From the NCBI GenBank assembly GCA_045110515.1, contig JBGCGD010000032.1, positions 21,256 through 85,255 on the forward strand: a stretch of 64,000 bases of DNA. The letters are read 5' to 3'. Position numbers and translations under genes: made by a program. Below, in pieces: positions 50,597-60,400 of the stretch (positions are counted from its first letter, which is position 1; each line of letters starts with the position of its first letter). This DNA comes from Granulosicoccus sp045110515. GTDB lineage: Bacteria; Pseudomonadota; Gammaproteobacteria; Granulosicoccales; Granulosicoccaceae. Under the pieces are notes generated by a model. It did no database searches. It was not told the origin of the DNA and saw nothing but the letters and a program-made list of their open reading frames with translations.

Positions 50597-52165
50597 ATGC
50601 AATTGACTGTTCCTCAACGAACCAAAGCCGATGCTGGGAGCTTTCCGACCAACCCGGAGGGTGTTACGCAATGGCTCAAGGGTCTTCATCCGCTAGAGTC
50701 TGATGCTGATGCCCGCGAAATTTACCGCGGCTTGAAGCACAGTAATCGTTTACACAATGATGTAGATCAGCGCCGTGCGGTACTCAGCTGTTTCGTACCG
50801 GTCGTCCGGGAATTACAGTCCCACCTAAGCGAAACGCATCGCGCACAGCCTTTGCCCTTGTCTCGGGAGTTTACCCGCAACGCGCGCTTGTCAGATGCGC
50901 TCTATAGAGAAGAGGCGTTTGCATTCAAAATATTACTCAGCGAAAGCAGCACCCCCCTAGCAGATGATGCCAGTCGAGCGATGCAGGCTTTGGCGCGTCA
51001 GGCTGAAGCTATTGTGCATGGCTATCGCCCAGTGCCCGATACGTTGATTAAAGACGCCCACCAGCTATATCTGCTGGCAGAAGCAAAAGGATTATTATCG
51101 TCAGGCCAGAGCACCGAATTACTCTCACTAGAAGACCACTATCGCTTCATTCTGCTTTTAACGATTGCTGACCTACCCCAACAAAGAGTCAGGCAATTGC
51201 CATTGCTAGTCGATTTTTTAAAAACCTGCATCCGCGATATCCGTATCGAAACTCAAAGGGATATTCAGAGCCTGGCAAGCTTCGACTACGCGTTTAATTT
51301 AAAGCCGGGATCCTGTCCGGAACCCGCCCATAGCTTAGTCAGTGGTACTCCGGAGATGGTTCGCTGGTTCAGTATCGCCCCGGTGCTACACCGCATTGAT
51401 ACGCATTCCGCAAGACTTGGCAACAATTCGACGACCACTCTGGGCAGCGACACACTAGAACGCCAATCGTTAGCCAGGCTGCACGTCGCCTTGTTCAGAA
51501 CAAGGCAACGCCGCAGCGCACGGAAGATTACGTTCGACACACAACGGGTTGTTTTTGGTCACAAGGAAGTTTGCGCACATTTACTCTATCAGCTGGAAGA
51601 TAAATCCAGCTCGGACACCTCTAACTGGAAGGTCGTAAACCGATCTGCACAAGGTATGTGTATTAAAAACCTACAATGCCGGGCCGGGTTGGTGCAAGTG
51701 GGCGAGCTGGTCTGCATTACTGACCTCAAGTCGCCTCTTAGATCTCAAGACACGTCCAAAACGAACAAACTAGATGCCCCGCTAGGCGTCGTTCGCTGGG
51801 TACAGGCATTAGGCAACGATGGCATTCGCATGGGAGTCGAAATACTGGCCAGGAGTGTCTTGCCTGTTCGCGTCTTAAGAGACGAGCGAAATCCACTCAC
51901 TCAGACTGACGCACTAGCCACCAACTTAAGTGAAGACACCGAATTAGATAAAGACATCGGGGTTGGCGAGAACGCGTTGATCATCGCTTGCAAAGTGCAA
52001 AACTCGGTGTTGCAAACCTTGCTGACACCTTCCTACCTTTATCAACCCGGTGACAAACTCACCGCCTCCCAAGGCGGACGATCGCGAAAGATGCAACTAC
52101 GCAGTTGTTTACAAAGCAACGGGCTGTTTAGCCAGTATTCACTGGTGGATGTGAGCGAAGAATAG
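50597..52165 (+). CDS. PilZ-domain protein with long helical N-terminal region
   Basis: A 522-residue cytoplasmic protein. Residues about 301-309 (RTRQRRSAR) fit the RxxxR c-di-GMP motif, and about 347-353 NRSAQGM fits the (D/N)xSxxG motif, with beta strands around them (ITFDTQRVVFG, GVVRWVQALGNDGIRMGVEIL), so the C-terminal half contains a PilZ-type fold. The first 300 residues are mostly helical (LKHSNRLHNDVDQRRAV, RAMQALARQAEAIVHGY) with no domain I can name. Such proteins may act as c-di-GMP effectors. It is divergent from hslV with only 98 bases between, and convergent with xerC with 2 bases between stops. The PilZ call is made by motif and is moderate in certainty. Confidence 0.7.
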   Translation: MQLTVPQRTKADAGSFPTNPEGVTQWLKGLHPLESDADAREIYRGLKHSNRLHNDVDQRRAVLSCFVPVVRELQSHLSETHRAQPLPLSREFTRNARLSDALYREEAFAFKILLSESSTPLADDASRAMQALARQAEAIVHGYRPVPDTLIKDAHQLYLLAEAKGLLSSGQSTELLSLEDHYRFILLLTIADLPQQRVRQLPLLVDFLKTCIRDIRIETQRDIQSLASFDYAFNLKPGSCPEPAHSLVSGTPEMVRWFSIAPVLHRIDTHSARLGNNSTTTLGSDTLERQSLARLHVALFRTRQRRSARKITFDTQRVVFGHKEVCAHLLYQLEDKSSSDTSNWKVVNRSAQGMCIKNLQCRAGLVQVGELVCITDLKSPLRSQDTSKTNKLDAPLGVVRWVQALGNDGIRMGVEILARSVLPVRVLRDERNPLTQTDALATNLSEDTELDKDIGVGENALIIACKVQNSVLQTLLTPSYLYQPGDKLTASQGGRSRKMQLRSCLQSNGLFSQYSLVDVSEE

Positions 52166-52167
52166 CG

Positions 52168-53085
52168 CTAGCGCCTGCTATCACCCACCTGATCATGTCG
52201 TGCCCTTGGATGAGACTCTTCATACACCTGTGACAAATGCTGAAAATCTAAGTGCGTATAAATTTGCGTTGTGCTGATGTCTGCATGTCCAAGCAACTCC
52301 TGCACAGCCCGCAAGTCCCCGCTGCTCTCTAACAAGTGGCTCGCAAACGAATGTCTCAGCATGTGCGGGTAGCAATCTCTATCAAGCCCTTGTGATTCGG
52401 CTAGTTTCTTAAGTCGCATTTGCACTGTTCGTGGGGCAATACGCTTTCCACGAGAGCTTAAAAATACTGCTCGGTCATCGGCACCCGGTAAGCTACGTCG
52501 ATAACCCAGCCACTTATTGATTGCTTCAACCGCATGCGCACCCACGGGTAGATCACGAACCTTGCCGCCTTTACCAGTGACTCTTACCTGTCCAATACTT
52601 AAATCCAGATCTGCCAGATCAATACTGACGAGTTCTGCTAGACGCAAGCCAGAGGAATACATCAACTCGAACATAGCCAGATCACGACATATCATCGGAT
52701 CGTTGAGGTTTTGAGATAACAACCGGCTTACCTCTTCGGGGTCCAAAGTAGCCGGTAATGCCTTTTTATCTTTGGGGGCCAAGATATCTTGTGCTGGGTT
52801 CACATCGCATTTACCCAAGCCAATAAGGAAGTTGTACATGCCCCGCAATGCCGACAATCGTCTTGCCAATGAGCGGCCTGCTATTCCGTCGCGATGTTGC
52901 TGCGCAACGATTGCGCGAACATCATTTCCAGTCAACGCTTTCCAGCTGTCAATACCACGTGCCTTCGCCGATAACGCAATAGATTTTAAATCCCGAGCGT
53001 AATTACTGACGGTGTGCGGTGAACAACGACGCGCTACCCGTAGGTCCTCTAGGTAGAAGTCGATTTCAGGCTCGAAGGCACTCAT
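52168..53085 (-). CDS. xerC: Tyrosine recombinase XerC
   Basis: A 305-residue site-specific recombinase that, with XerD, resolves chromosome dimers at dif. The core-binding domain covers about 1-90; the catalytic domain contains R in SSGLRLAELVSID near 145, K in VTGKGGKVRDLPV, H-x-x-R in PHMLRHSFASHLLE near 242, H in LLGHADISTTQIYTHL and the nucleophilic Tyr at the end of that stretch. Gene order lptM-lysA-dapF-DUF484-xerC fits XerC rather than XerD. The ATG overlaps the DUF484 stop (ATGA at 53082-53085), giving translational coupling. The C-terminus ends with a short basic tail. Confidence 0.95.
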   Translation of the reverse strand: MSAFEPEIDFYLEDLRVARRCSPHTVSNYARDLKSIALSAKARGIDSWKALTGNDVRAIVAQQHRDGIAGRSLARRLSALRGMYNFLIGLGKCDVNPAQDILAPKDKKALPATLDPEEVSRLLSQNLNDPMICRDLAMFELMYSSGLRLAELVSIDLADLDLSIGQVRVTGKGGKVRDLPVGAHAVEAINKWLGYRRSLPGADDRAVFLSSRGKRIAPRTVQMRLKKLAESQGLDRDCYPHMLRHSFASHLLESSGDLRAVQELLGHADISTTQIYTHLDFQHLSQVYEESHPRARHDQVGDSRR

Positions 53086-53891
53086 CGCTTCGTTGCCGGC
53101 ACAAACGCACCGTAGCTATGCAGTCGCCGCCCCAGCAGTTCGCCCAGCTGATTCAAAAACATAACGCCCTTGCCAGAGGAGAATCGCGATTCATCACGGC
53201 TCGTGAGCATGACTACGCCCAACTGCCGCTCGTGAAACAAAGGAATTAACGCTGCAGATGCAATGTTTGAATACTCCCGACCGACAAAACACTCAAGGTG
53301 TTCTGCGCTAGGCAGACCGCAGGTTGTGTCTTTACCTTCAAACAGCTCTTCAAACAAGGCGAGGCGTTTGTCATTGTGAGCGACGACCTGCAAGCCCTCA
53401 ATAGCATTGAGCTTTCGGCGACGTGCGGCACTTGCCCGTGTTGCAGAGGCTTTCGCAGGCTTGGCAGTTTCCGCTTTCTTCGAGTTCTTTCTAACGATGG
53501 CTTTTGTCGGCTTAGCATCAACCAGAAGCATATGAACTTCGTCTGCGTTGAAGTTTTCGCGCAGGCTGGTTTGTGTCAATGCGACGATGTCTTCTAGACA
53601 CGGTGCCGAGATGATGTCCTGGATTAGCACATGCAGCCGTTGATGCAAGTTCTCATTATCACGAGCGACAGCAATCAAATCGCGCAGACTGTTTTCCAGA
53701 CTCCCGCATTTATTGCGTAAAACAGAAACTTGTTTTTCTATGAGCGATACGGCGTTGCCAGCACCATGCGGTATGCGTAATCGCGGCAGTACTTCTTCAT
53801 TGTTGGCAAAGAACTCTGGGTTCGTTGTCAGGAATCTGAGTACGGCTTCATCGGTGAGCGCAGTGCTCAGATTAGTTTGTTCGGGTTGCAT
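53082..53891 (-). CDS. DUF484 family protein
   Basis: A 269-residue protein of the DUF484 family (GAF-like fold), conserved between dapF and xerC in Gammaproteobacteria, with unknown biochemical role. Its N-terminus is typical: DEAVLRFLTTNPEFFANNEEVLPRLRIPHGAGNAVSLIEKQV, followed by a coiled-coil (LRNKCGSLENSLRDLIAVARDNENL). The GAF-like region has ASAALIPLFHERQLGVVMLTSRDESRFSSGKGVMFLNQLGELLGRRL. A 25-residue Lys/Ala-rich insert (KKAETAKPAKASATRASAAR) near 143-162 looks unusual, like a disordered linker between two parts. It overlaps xerC by 4 bases and follows dapF by 6 bases. Confidence 0.85.
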   Translation of the reverse strand: MQPEQTNLSTALTDEAVLRFLTTNPEFFANNEEVLPRLRIPHGAGNAVSLIEKQVSVLRNKCGSLENSLRDLIAVARDNENLHQRLHVLIQDIISAPCLEDIVALTQTSLRENFNADEVHMLLVDAKPTKAIVRKNSKKAETAKPAKASATRASAARRRKLNAIEGLQVVAHNDKRLALFEELFEGKDTTCGLPSAEHLECFVGREYSNIASAALIPLFHERQLGVVMLTSRDESRFSSGKGVMFLNQLGELLGRRLHSYGAFVPATKR

Positions 53892-53897
53892 TGTTCT

Positions 53898-54731
53898 CTA
53901 CATTCTCGTGTGTCCCTCAAAGACTGTAGAACATGGTCCCGTCATTTCAATTGACTTATTTTTATTTAGCCAACTAACTCTCAAATCTCCACCGGGTAAG
54001 GTCACAGTGACGGTATTGTCAAGTAAGCCCTGATGATGGCCTATAGCAACGGCTGCACAGGCTCCAGTACCGCAAGCACGTGTCTCTCCCACACCTCGTT
54101 CAAAAACTCTCAAAAGAATGTGTTGTCGATTAATTATTTGCATGAAACCAACATTAACGCGGTTTGGAAAACGTTCATGAGACTCTATTAAAGGACCCAA
54201 ACGCTCTACCTCCGCTTGTTCGATATCGTCTACCTGCAACAACACATGCGGATTACCAATACTCGCCGACCCTACTTGATAGGTGTCACCGCTGACCTCA
54301 AGCTCGTAGTACAAAGATTCTTCTTTGGCAACAAAAGGTATGTTCTCTGGCTTGAAATCTATTAAGCCCATACGCACAGTGACATCACCGTTACTTTGTA
54401 AATCAAGCGTTATTAAACCAGCCTGCGTTTGTACGTTTATGGATCGGCTAGTGGTTAACCCTTTGTCGACCACAAAGCGCGCAAAACACCGGGCACCGTT
54501 GCCACAATGTTCAACTTCGTCACCGTCGGCGTTATAAATTTGGTAATCAAATTCGGCACCAGAAACGGATGGCGGGTTTACCACCAATAGCTGATCGAAT
54601 CCGACTCCGGTATGGCGATCGGATAAAAAACGAATTTGCTCACGCGTTAGAGACACACTTTGCGAGACATTGTCTATGACAATGAAATCATTACCCAAGC
54701 CGTGCATCTTGGTGAAATCGATGCCACTCAT
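53898..54731 (-). CDS. dapF: Diaminopimelate epimerase
   Basis: A 277-residue enzyme that turns LL-diaminopimelate into the meso form for lysine and peptidoglycan. The two active-site cysteines are in VEHCGNGARCFARF near residue 76 and TRACGTGACAAV near 220, and the start MHGLGNDFIVID motif lies near 9-20. Length is normal for the family. The ATG overlaps the lysA stop (ATGA at 54728-54731), so the epimerase is translated together with the decarboxylase, and 6 bases separate it from the DUF484 gene. This is the usual gammaproteobacterial arrangement. Confidence 0.96.
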   Translation of the reverse strand: MSGIDFTKMHGLGNDFIVIDNVSQSVSLTREQIRFLSDRHTGVGFDQLLVVNPPSVSGAEFDYQIYNADGDEVEHCGNGARCFARFVVDKGLTTSRSINVQTQAGLITLDLQSNGDVTVRMGLIDFKPENIPFVAKEESLYYELEVSGDTYQVGSASIGNPHVLLQVDDIEQAEVERLGPLIESHERFPNRVNVGFMQIINRQHILLRVFERGVGETRACGTGACAAVAIGHHQGLLDNTVTVTLPGGDLRVSWLNKNKSIEMTGPCSTVFEGHTRM

Positions 54732-55975
54732 GGCAACAGTGATTCCCGCGCAAATAGCTCATCGACGTTTTCTCTGGCGCAAACCAGATGCGATTGATCA
54801 CCGTCGACCATAACCTCAGCGACGCGCGGGCGAGTATTGTAGTTCGAGCTCATAACTGAGGCGTAGGCACCCGCTGAACGAACGCACAGCAGATCATTCT
54901 CTGCAATAGCCAACTCACGCTGCTTACCTAAAAAATCAGCCGACTCGCAAATAGGTCCGACAACATCGTAAGTTTCAGTGGTGCGGTCGAGTGTTTCAAC
55001 GGGTTCAATTGCCTGCCAGGCGCTGTATAAAGCCGGGCGAATCAGATCATTCATAGCGGCATCAACGACAGCAAAGTGCCGGTCTTCGTTGCTTTTCAAA
55101 TACTCTACTTGCGTCACCAAGACGCCAGCCGGCCCGACAATATAACGACCTGGTTCTACCAGGATCTCTAAGCTCCTTTCACCAATCGCCTCTCGAATAC
55201 ACGTGGCCCAAGCCGCAACATCGAGAGATGATTCCTCTTCGCTGTACTGGATACCCTGGCCACCGCCGACATCAATATGTGACAGCACGATGCCTTCTTC
55301 GGCCAGCTTATCGACCATTTCTATCAGCAGTTTCACTGCATCGGCATACGGCTCAAGCTTGGTCAACTGCGAACCAATATGGCAATCGATGCCATGCACT
55401 TCTATCGAATCAAGCTCGGCTGCACGCCTATATGTAGTCATCGCCTCATGCATACCGATTCCGAACTTATTTTCTTTAAGTCCAGTTGATATATAGGGGT
55501 GCGTCTGCGCATCTACATCAGGGTTTATACGCAAAGAAATATTGGCTTTAGAGCCATGTGCTGAGGCAACCGTGGCTAGACGCTCAAGCTCAGAAGGTGA
55601 TTCGACGTTGAAGCAGCGAATGCCGGCGGCCAACCCTGCCTCCATTTCCTTAGCCGTTTTTCCAACGCCTGAGAACACTATTTTTTCCGGGCGACCTCCG
55701 GCAGCAAGCACACGCTTTAATTCCCCTTCGGAGACGATGTCAAATCCAGAGCCTAACCGGGCAAGTGCATCTAGAATGGCCAGATTACTGTTGGCTTTCA
55801 CGGCATAGCAGATCAGATGTGGGTGACCTTTTAAGCTTTTAGAAAATTCCTGCCATGCGGACTCAATAGCACCCCGGTTGTAGACGTACAGAGGCGTACC
55901 GTACTCTTCCGCCAGTGCGGTAAGGCTTAGCTGGTCGCTCATTAATGAGCCGTTGTCGCGATAAAAAGCTGTCAT
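54728..55975 (-). CDS. lysA: Diaminopimelate decarboxylase
   Basis: A 415-residue PLP enzyme that makes L-lysine from meso-diaminopimelate. The PLP lysine is in ICYAVKANSNLAIL near residue 60; HIDVGGGQGI near 238 is the phosphate-binding region; VEPGRYIVG contains the Glu-Pro-Gly-Arg motif, and GPICESADFLG near 343 provides the substrate-binding Cys-Glu. I keep ATG 55975, since FYRDNGSLMSDQLSL matches the usual short N-terminal segment before the barrel. It is translationally coupled to dapF by 4 bases and follows lptM by 24 bases. Confidence 0.96.
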   Translation of the reverse strand: MTAFYRDNGSLMSDQLSLTALAEEYGTPLYVYNRGAIESAWQEFSKSLKGHPHLICYAVKANSNLAILDALARLGSGFDIVSEGELKRVLAAGGRPEKIVFSGVGKTAKEMEAGLAAGIRCFNVESPSELERLATVASAHGSKANISLRINPDVDAQTHPYISTGLKENKFGIGMHEAMTTYRRAAELDSIEVHGIDCHIGSQLTKLEPYADAVKLLIEMVDKLAEEGIVLSHIDVGGGQGIQYSEEESSLDVAAWATCIREAIGERSLEILVEPGRYIVGPAGVLVTQVEYLKSNEDRHFAVVDAAMNDLIRPALYSAWQAIEPVETLDRTTETYDVVGPICESADFLGKQRELAIAENDLLCVRSAGAYASVMSSNYNTRPRVAEVMVDGDQSHLVCARENVDELFARESLLP

Positions 55976-55999
55976 GGTTAAATCGATTATTAATGTTTG

Positions 56000-56236
56000 T
56001 TATTGCGCTACTGAATCGCTGTCTTTCTTATCCTTTTTCGAATCGTCTGAGTCATCTTCATCGCTTTCGGGCGATAGCGCAGCGTTGTTCTGCAATGCCT
56101 GCTCTAAGCGGATGAGATCTTGTTCAGTCACTTCGTCAGGCACAAGGTAAAGGTCACCCTTGTTTCCACACGCTGTGAGTAACACTGCTAGCACCAAACC
56201 CAACGGTAGTGCCATTGTTCGAAGCTTCAATGTCAT
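56000..56236 (-). CDS. lptM: LPS-assembly lipoprotein LptM (YifL)
   Basis: A 78-residue lipoprotein whose family member in E. coli helps the LptD-LptE translocon to mature. It has a signal peptide (LRTMALPLGLVLAVLLTACG) with the lipobox LTAC, so the mature protein begins at the Cys near residue 20; CGNKGDLYLVPDE is the family signature (C-G-x-K-G-x-L-x-x-P). The rest is an acidic Ser/Asp/Lys tail. I start at ATG 56236, because the longer open frame upstream runs into the esterase gene region and lacks a signal peptide. It leads the lptM-lysA-dapF-DUF484-xerC set and is divergent from the esterase gene. Confidence 0.9.
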   Translation of the reverse strand: MTLKLRTMALPLGLVLAVLLTACGNKGDLYLVPDEVTEQDLIRLEQALQNNAALSPESDEDDSDDSKKDKKDSDSVAQ

Positions 56237-56309
56237 AGCAGTCGTCTCGTGGGTGGGGCTATGGAGTATACTCGCACCTCGCCCAAGCCATGTATGAGCA
56301 GTACCTATC

Positions 56310-56987
56310 ATGTCCCAAAAACTGCTCGATTGCATCGAAATTACTACCGCTGAACCGGTCGAGTACACGGTAATCTGGCTTCACGGCCTCGGCGCGAGCG
56401 GTCATGACTTCGAGCCGATTGTGCCCGAGCTTAAACTCCTGCAACGTCCAGGTATCCGGTTCCTGTTCCCACACGCTCCCATTCGCCCCATAACGATCAA
56501 CGGTGGTGCGGCGATGCGAGGCTGGTACGACATTACCTCGCTGGACTTTGGCAGCCGAGAACAAGACTATGAAGGTACGAGGGAGTCTGCGGCAATGGCC
56601 AACGATCTCATCAACAATGAAATTGCTCAGGGCATCCCTGCCTGCAACATCATCCTTGCTGGATTCTCTCAAGGAGGTGCCATAGCCCTGTACGCAGGTC
56701 TAACAGGTGAACACAAATTGGCGGGCATCATGGCTTTGTCCACCTACATGCCTATCCAAGATGAAGCGTTACCGGCTATTGCAGACGCACATCTAGGCGT
56801 ACCGGTATTTATGGCACATGGTCAAATGGATGAAGTTATCCAGATTCAGCATGCTCAGCAGTCCAGGCAGGCGCTTGAAGCCAAGGGTGTTAACGTTGAA
56901 TGGCACGATTACGCTATGTCGCACAGCGTCAGTTCCGAAGAAATAGTTGATATAGCGGACTGGCTTAAACGATTGGTGGGAATGTAA
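56310..56987 (+). CDS. Carboxylesterase/phospholipase family alpha/beta hydrolase
   Basis: A 225-residue hydrolase of the carboxylesterase type II (acyl-protein thioesterase-like) family. The nucleophile Ser is in LAGFSQGGAIALY near residue 118, the Asp in MAHGQMDEVI near 175 and the His in YAMSHSVSSEEI near 206, completing the triad; the oxyanion loop is IWLHGLGASGHDF near 23-35. It lacks a signal peptide and should be cytoplasmic. Substrates in the family are short-chain esters, lysophospholipids or acylated proteins. It begins 73 bases from the lptM start on the other strand, so the two share a divergent promoter region. Confidence 0.92.
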   Translation: MSQKLLDCIEITTAEPVEYTVIWLHGLGASGHDFEPIVPELKLLQRPGIRFLFPHAPIRPITINGGAAMRGWYDITSLDFGSREQDYEGTRESAAMANDLINNEIAQGIPACNIILAGFSQGGAIALYAGLTGEHKLAGIMALSTYMPIQDEALPAIADAHLGVPVFMAHGQMDEVIQIQHAQQSRQALEAKGVNVEWHDYAMSHSVSSEEIVDIADWLKRLVGM

Positions 56988-57201
56988 GCCTGTTTTGTTA
57001 AAGCCGGTGTAGCAACATGCAGATCCTAAAAAGTGAAGCTCTATACTCGCTTTTGAATATTATTTTTAGTCCCATTGATATGGACGCAACCTGAGCTCAA
57101 AAAAGATCAACGCGAGAAATGTGCACCCTATGGCCACGAACTCAAGCGATAAGCCTCCCGATGACAACGGATGATTGGGATAAGCAGTGCATAAATAGAG
57201 T

Positions 57202-57225
57202 CTGCTAGCGTGGGCACGTTAGCAG
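57202..57225 (+). repeat. Inverted repeat/hairpin downstream of the esterase gene
   Basis: Arms CTGCTAGCGT and ACGTTAGCAG with a 4-base GGGC loop; nine of ten positions are exact and the tenth can pair as G-U in RNA of the plus strand. It lies 215 bases after the esterase stop without a U-run, so it may be a processing or stabilising hairpin or a regulator site rather than a terminator. Confidence 0.45.
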
Positions 57226-57282
57226 CGCAGCTGGTCATATCAGACATTGAGTAGCAAGCTTCTAACAGACTCTTAAAGGTGA

Positions 57283-57296
57283 TTGGCGATCGCCAA
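57283..57296. promoter_or_regulatory. 14-base perfect palindrome upstream of the cyclase gene
   Basis: TTGGCGATCGCCAA is fully self-complementary and lies 162 bases before the cyclase ATG. Its length and symmetry suit a dimeric regulator. I saw it only once in the intergenic regions, so it is not obviously part of a repeated genomic motif. Confidence 0.4.
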
Positions 57297-57457
57297 ATTC
57301 ACTAAATTTCACGAGTCGGTAGGCAAAATTTCCGAAAGTCGCTAGGATTGTAAGACTATAGATGTAACCTAAGGTTGGTCCCCATGGGAAAAGTGAGTCG
57401 GCGTGAACAAAGCGCCTGTATTATATTTCCGGAAAACATCCCAGGGCTAGTGACTTA

Positions 57458-60400
57458 ATGACCGACATCAAGTCATGGCTATCAGACCTAGGCCTAAGCA
57501 AGTACTACGAGTCTTTCCAAGAGCTTGAGGTCGACACGGATGTGCTTGCAGACCTCACAGAAAGTGACCTAATTGAGCTAGGCATTCCACTCGGACCCAG
57601 GAAAAAACTCACCAAGGCGATTGCGGCCCTAAACGATCAATCGTCAGATGCATTACCACAGACGATTGAAGCACCTCATGATCGCCGTCAATTGACGGTC
57701 ATGTTTTGCGACTTGGTGGGCTCAACCGCCTTGTCCGAACAATTCGACCCAGAAGACCTCAGTGAAATCATTCGGGTCTTCAGGGAAACCTGTGAAACTG
57801 CGATTGCCAAATACTCGGGTACTACAGCAAGATTTCTCGGCGACGGGATATTAGTGTATTTCGGTTATCCCATTGCGCACGAGAACTCCCCCGAACAAGC
57901 GGCACGAGCCGGATTGGAAATCGTTGATGAGTTGGCGAAGGTGAAAGCTTTCGATCTGCCTTTACCGGTCCGAATTGGGATTGCGACAGGTCCTGTTGTC
58001 GTGGGAGAAGTCATCGGCGAAGGCAGTGCAATGGAGTTGTCCGTTTATGGTGAGACGCCAAACCTTGCGGCCCGTCTGCAGTCTTTGGCAGAACCCAATA
58101 CGGTCATTATCAGCGCTCAGACGAAGCAACTTACCGGAGAGACATTCGAATGTGTTGATCTCGGGGAGCATGTCTTAAAAGGCTTTACAGACCCTGTGCG
58201 GGCTTGGCAACCCGTTCGCATTCAATCGGACGAATCGCGGTTCGAAGCAAGGCACGGTCGTTCGTCAGCCACCTCGATTGTTGGACGCGAGAGAGAGCTC
58301 AGCGTGCTGCAAACCGGCTGGCAACAAGCGTCTGCTGGCAAAGGGCAAATTGTAAGTATGAGTGGTGAACCGGGAATCGGGAAATCACGACTTATCCAGG
58401 CTGTGCGTGAGCATGTGGCTGGCCAGCCACATGCAACGATGCGATTTTTCTGTACTCAGTTCAACCAATACAGTGCCTTTTTTCCTGTCATTGCCCATAT
58501 CGAAAGCAACGCGAATTTCGAACGGGGTGACGATAGTGATACCAAACTCAATAAGCTTGAAGTCATGCTAGAAAATCTGGGACAGGATGTTTCCGTAACC
58601 CTGCCACTGCTAGCAAATCTTTTATCGATCCGATCCGACGAGCGTCTGCCCAAACTCAACCTAACGCCTGGAGTACTAAAAGAGACAATAATGAACGCTC
58701 TGCTTGATCACTTTTTAAGTGTATCGAGCGGAAAACCGTTGCTGATGTTATTCGAGGATTTGCATTGGATAGATCCATCATCATTGGAATTGCTGGAACG
58801 CCTCGTTGATAAAATTCCGCAGGCACACATTTTGGTCGTTGTGACAAGCAGACCTGAATTTAATGCACCTTGGCTAAATCACGCCTCCAATTTGAGCCTT
58901 AATCTTGGAAGGCTTGATGCGGAAGACATCAAGCAACTGATAAATTCAATTGCTCCTGGAAAAGAACTCCCGCGCCCCATTCTTGACGCCATTGTTTCAA
59001 AATCTGACGGTACACCGCTGTTTGTCGAAGAATTGACAAAGACAATGCTCGATTCTAAGTTTCTCGTTGATACCGGCGATCGATATGTCCTTTCTGGCGC
59101 ACTGCCTTCTGTCGCTGTGCCGAGCACGCTAAAGGACTCACTTGCAGCTCGACTGAATCATACCGTTGCAGCAAAAGAGACAGCTCAAATCGGGTCCGTT
59201 ATCGGCAGAGTTTTTCACTACGACTTACTGGCAGCAATTTCACGACTAACGAGTTCTGCACTTCAGGTCGCTCTGGATGAGCTGTGCCATGCGGCGCTAA
59301 TAATCCCACATGGTCATCCGCCGGAATCTCATTACACTTTTAAGCACGCACTGGTTCAGGATGCCGCATACGACAGCCTACTTCGAAAAAGCTGTCAATC
59401 AATACACGGGAAAATTGCTGCCTTCCTTAGCGAACATTTTCCGGATACCGCACAAAGCGAACCAGAGTTACTAGCTCACCACTTCACCGGTGCAAAAAAT
59501 CTTTCAGAGGCCATAAAGTACTGGCAAATGGCTGCTAAAAATTCTGCTGAGCAATCTGCTTACATCGAATCCGTGAACCATTGTAGGCAGGCGCTGGCAT
59601 TATTATCTGATGAACCCGAGACAGTAGAAAACAAACAGTTCGAGCTTCAGACAAGACTGTTAATGGGTGTTGGCTTAGTTGCCACTATGGGTTATGCAGC
59701 TGACGATATCAGTGAAAACTATGCACGGGCACAACAGATTTGCAACGAACTGGAAGACACGCCACAGCTTATACCCACCTTGTATGGCTTATGGGTTTTT
59801 CATTTATTGCGTGGCAACCGCGACGAAAGCATGGATTTGGCAAATCAACTTTCCCGCTACTCCTCGGACCCATCGCAACCTATCGTAACCAGTTCAGCCT
59901 CAGCGATAAATGCGTTCTGGTCTGGAGATAGACTAACGGCCAGAGACAAACTGAACGATGCTGCTCTGCGTTTTTCAGTAGAGAAACACGAAAAGCATGC
60001 GCAGGCGTTTGGTGATGACGCCGACTTATTACCTCACTTTTACGGCTACTGGAATCTATGGGTTTGTGGCTATCCGGATGAGGCATTGGCATTACTAAAA
60101 GAAACAAACGCGCATATTGAAAAGCTCGGTACGCCTTATGTGGTAGCGACCTCTATGCTATTTAATATGATACTCAGGCAAGCAATGCGCGATTTACCCG
60201 CATTAACGGAAAGTGCCGATACGTTTAGAAATCACGCCTCTGAGCAAGGCTATCCGTTTTTTGTCAGCACAGCTACAGCTGGCTTAGGCTCGGCAAAAGT
60301 AAAGAACGGACAGCACCAGGAAGGTATCGAACTCATCAAACAAGGTGTAGCGGGCGTTCGCTTGACCGGTGCACGATTGTCCGTATCCTACTATCTACAT

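Larger units (their letters stand above)
56988..57457. other. Intergenic region before the large cyclase gene
   Basis: No gene is visible in this 470-base gap. It contains two inverted repeats. CTGCTAGCGT-GGGC-ACGTTAGCAG (57202-57225) forms on the plus strand a 10-pair stem with one G-U pair; no U-tract follows. TTGGCGATCGCCAA (57283-57296) is a perfect 14-base palindrome, possibly an operator for the cyclase gene. No promoter boxes are clear and no transposase fossil was seen. Confidence 0.45.

Noticed and set aside
57283..57296. Resemblance of the palindrome to the cyanobacterial HIP1 repeat (GGCGATCGCC)
   Set aside because: I noticed only one intergenic copy and the window is clearly gammaproteobacterial, so it is not treated as an iterated genome repeat.
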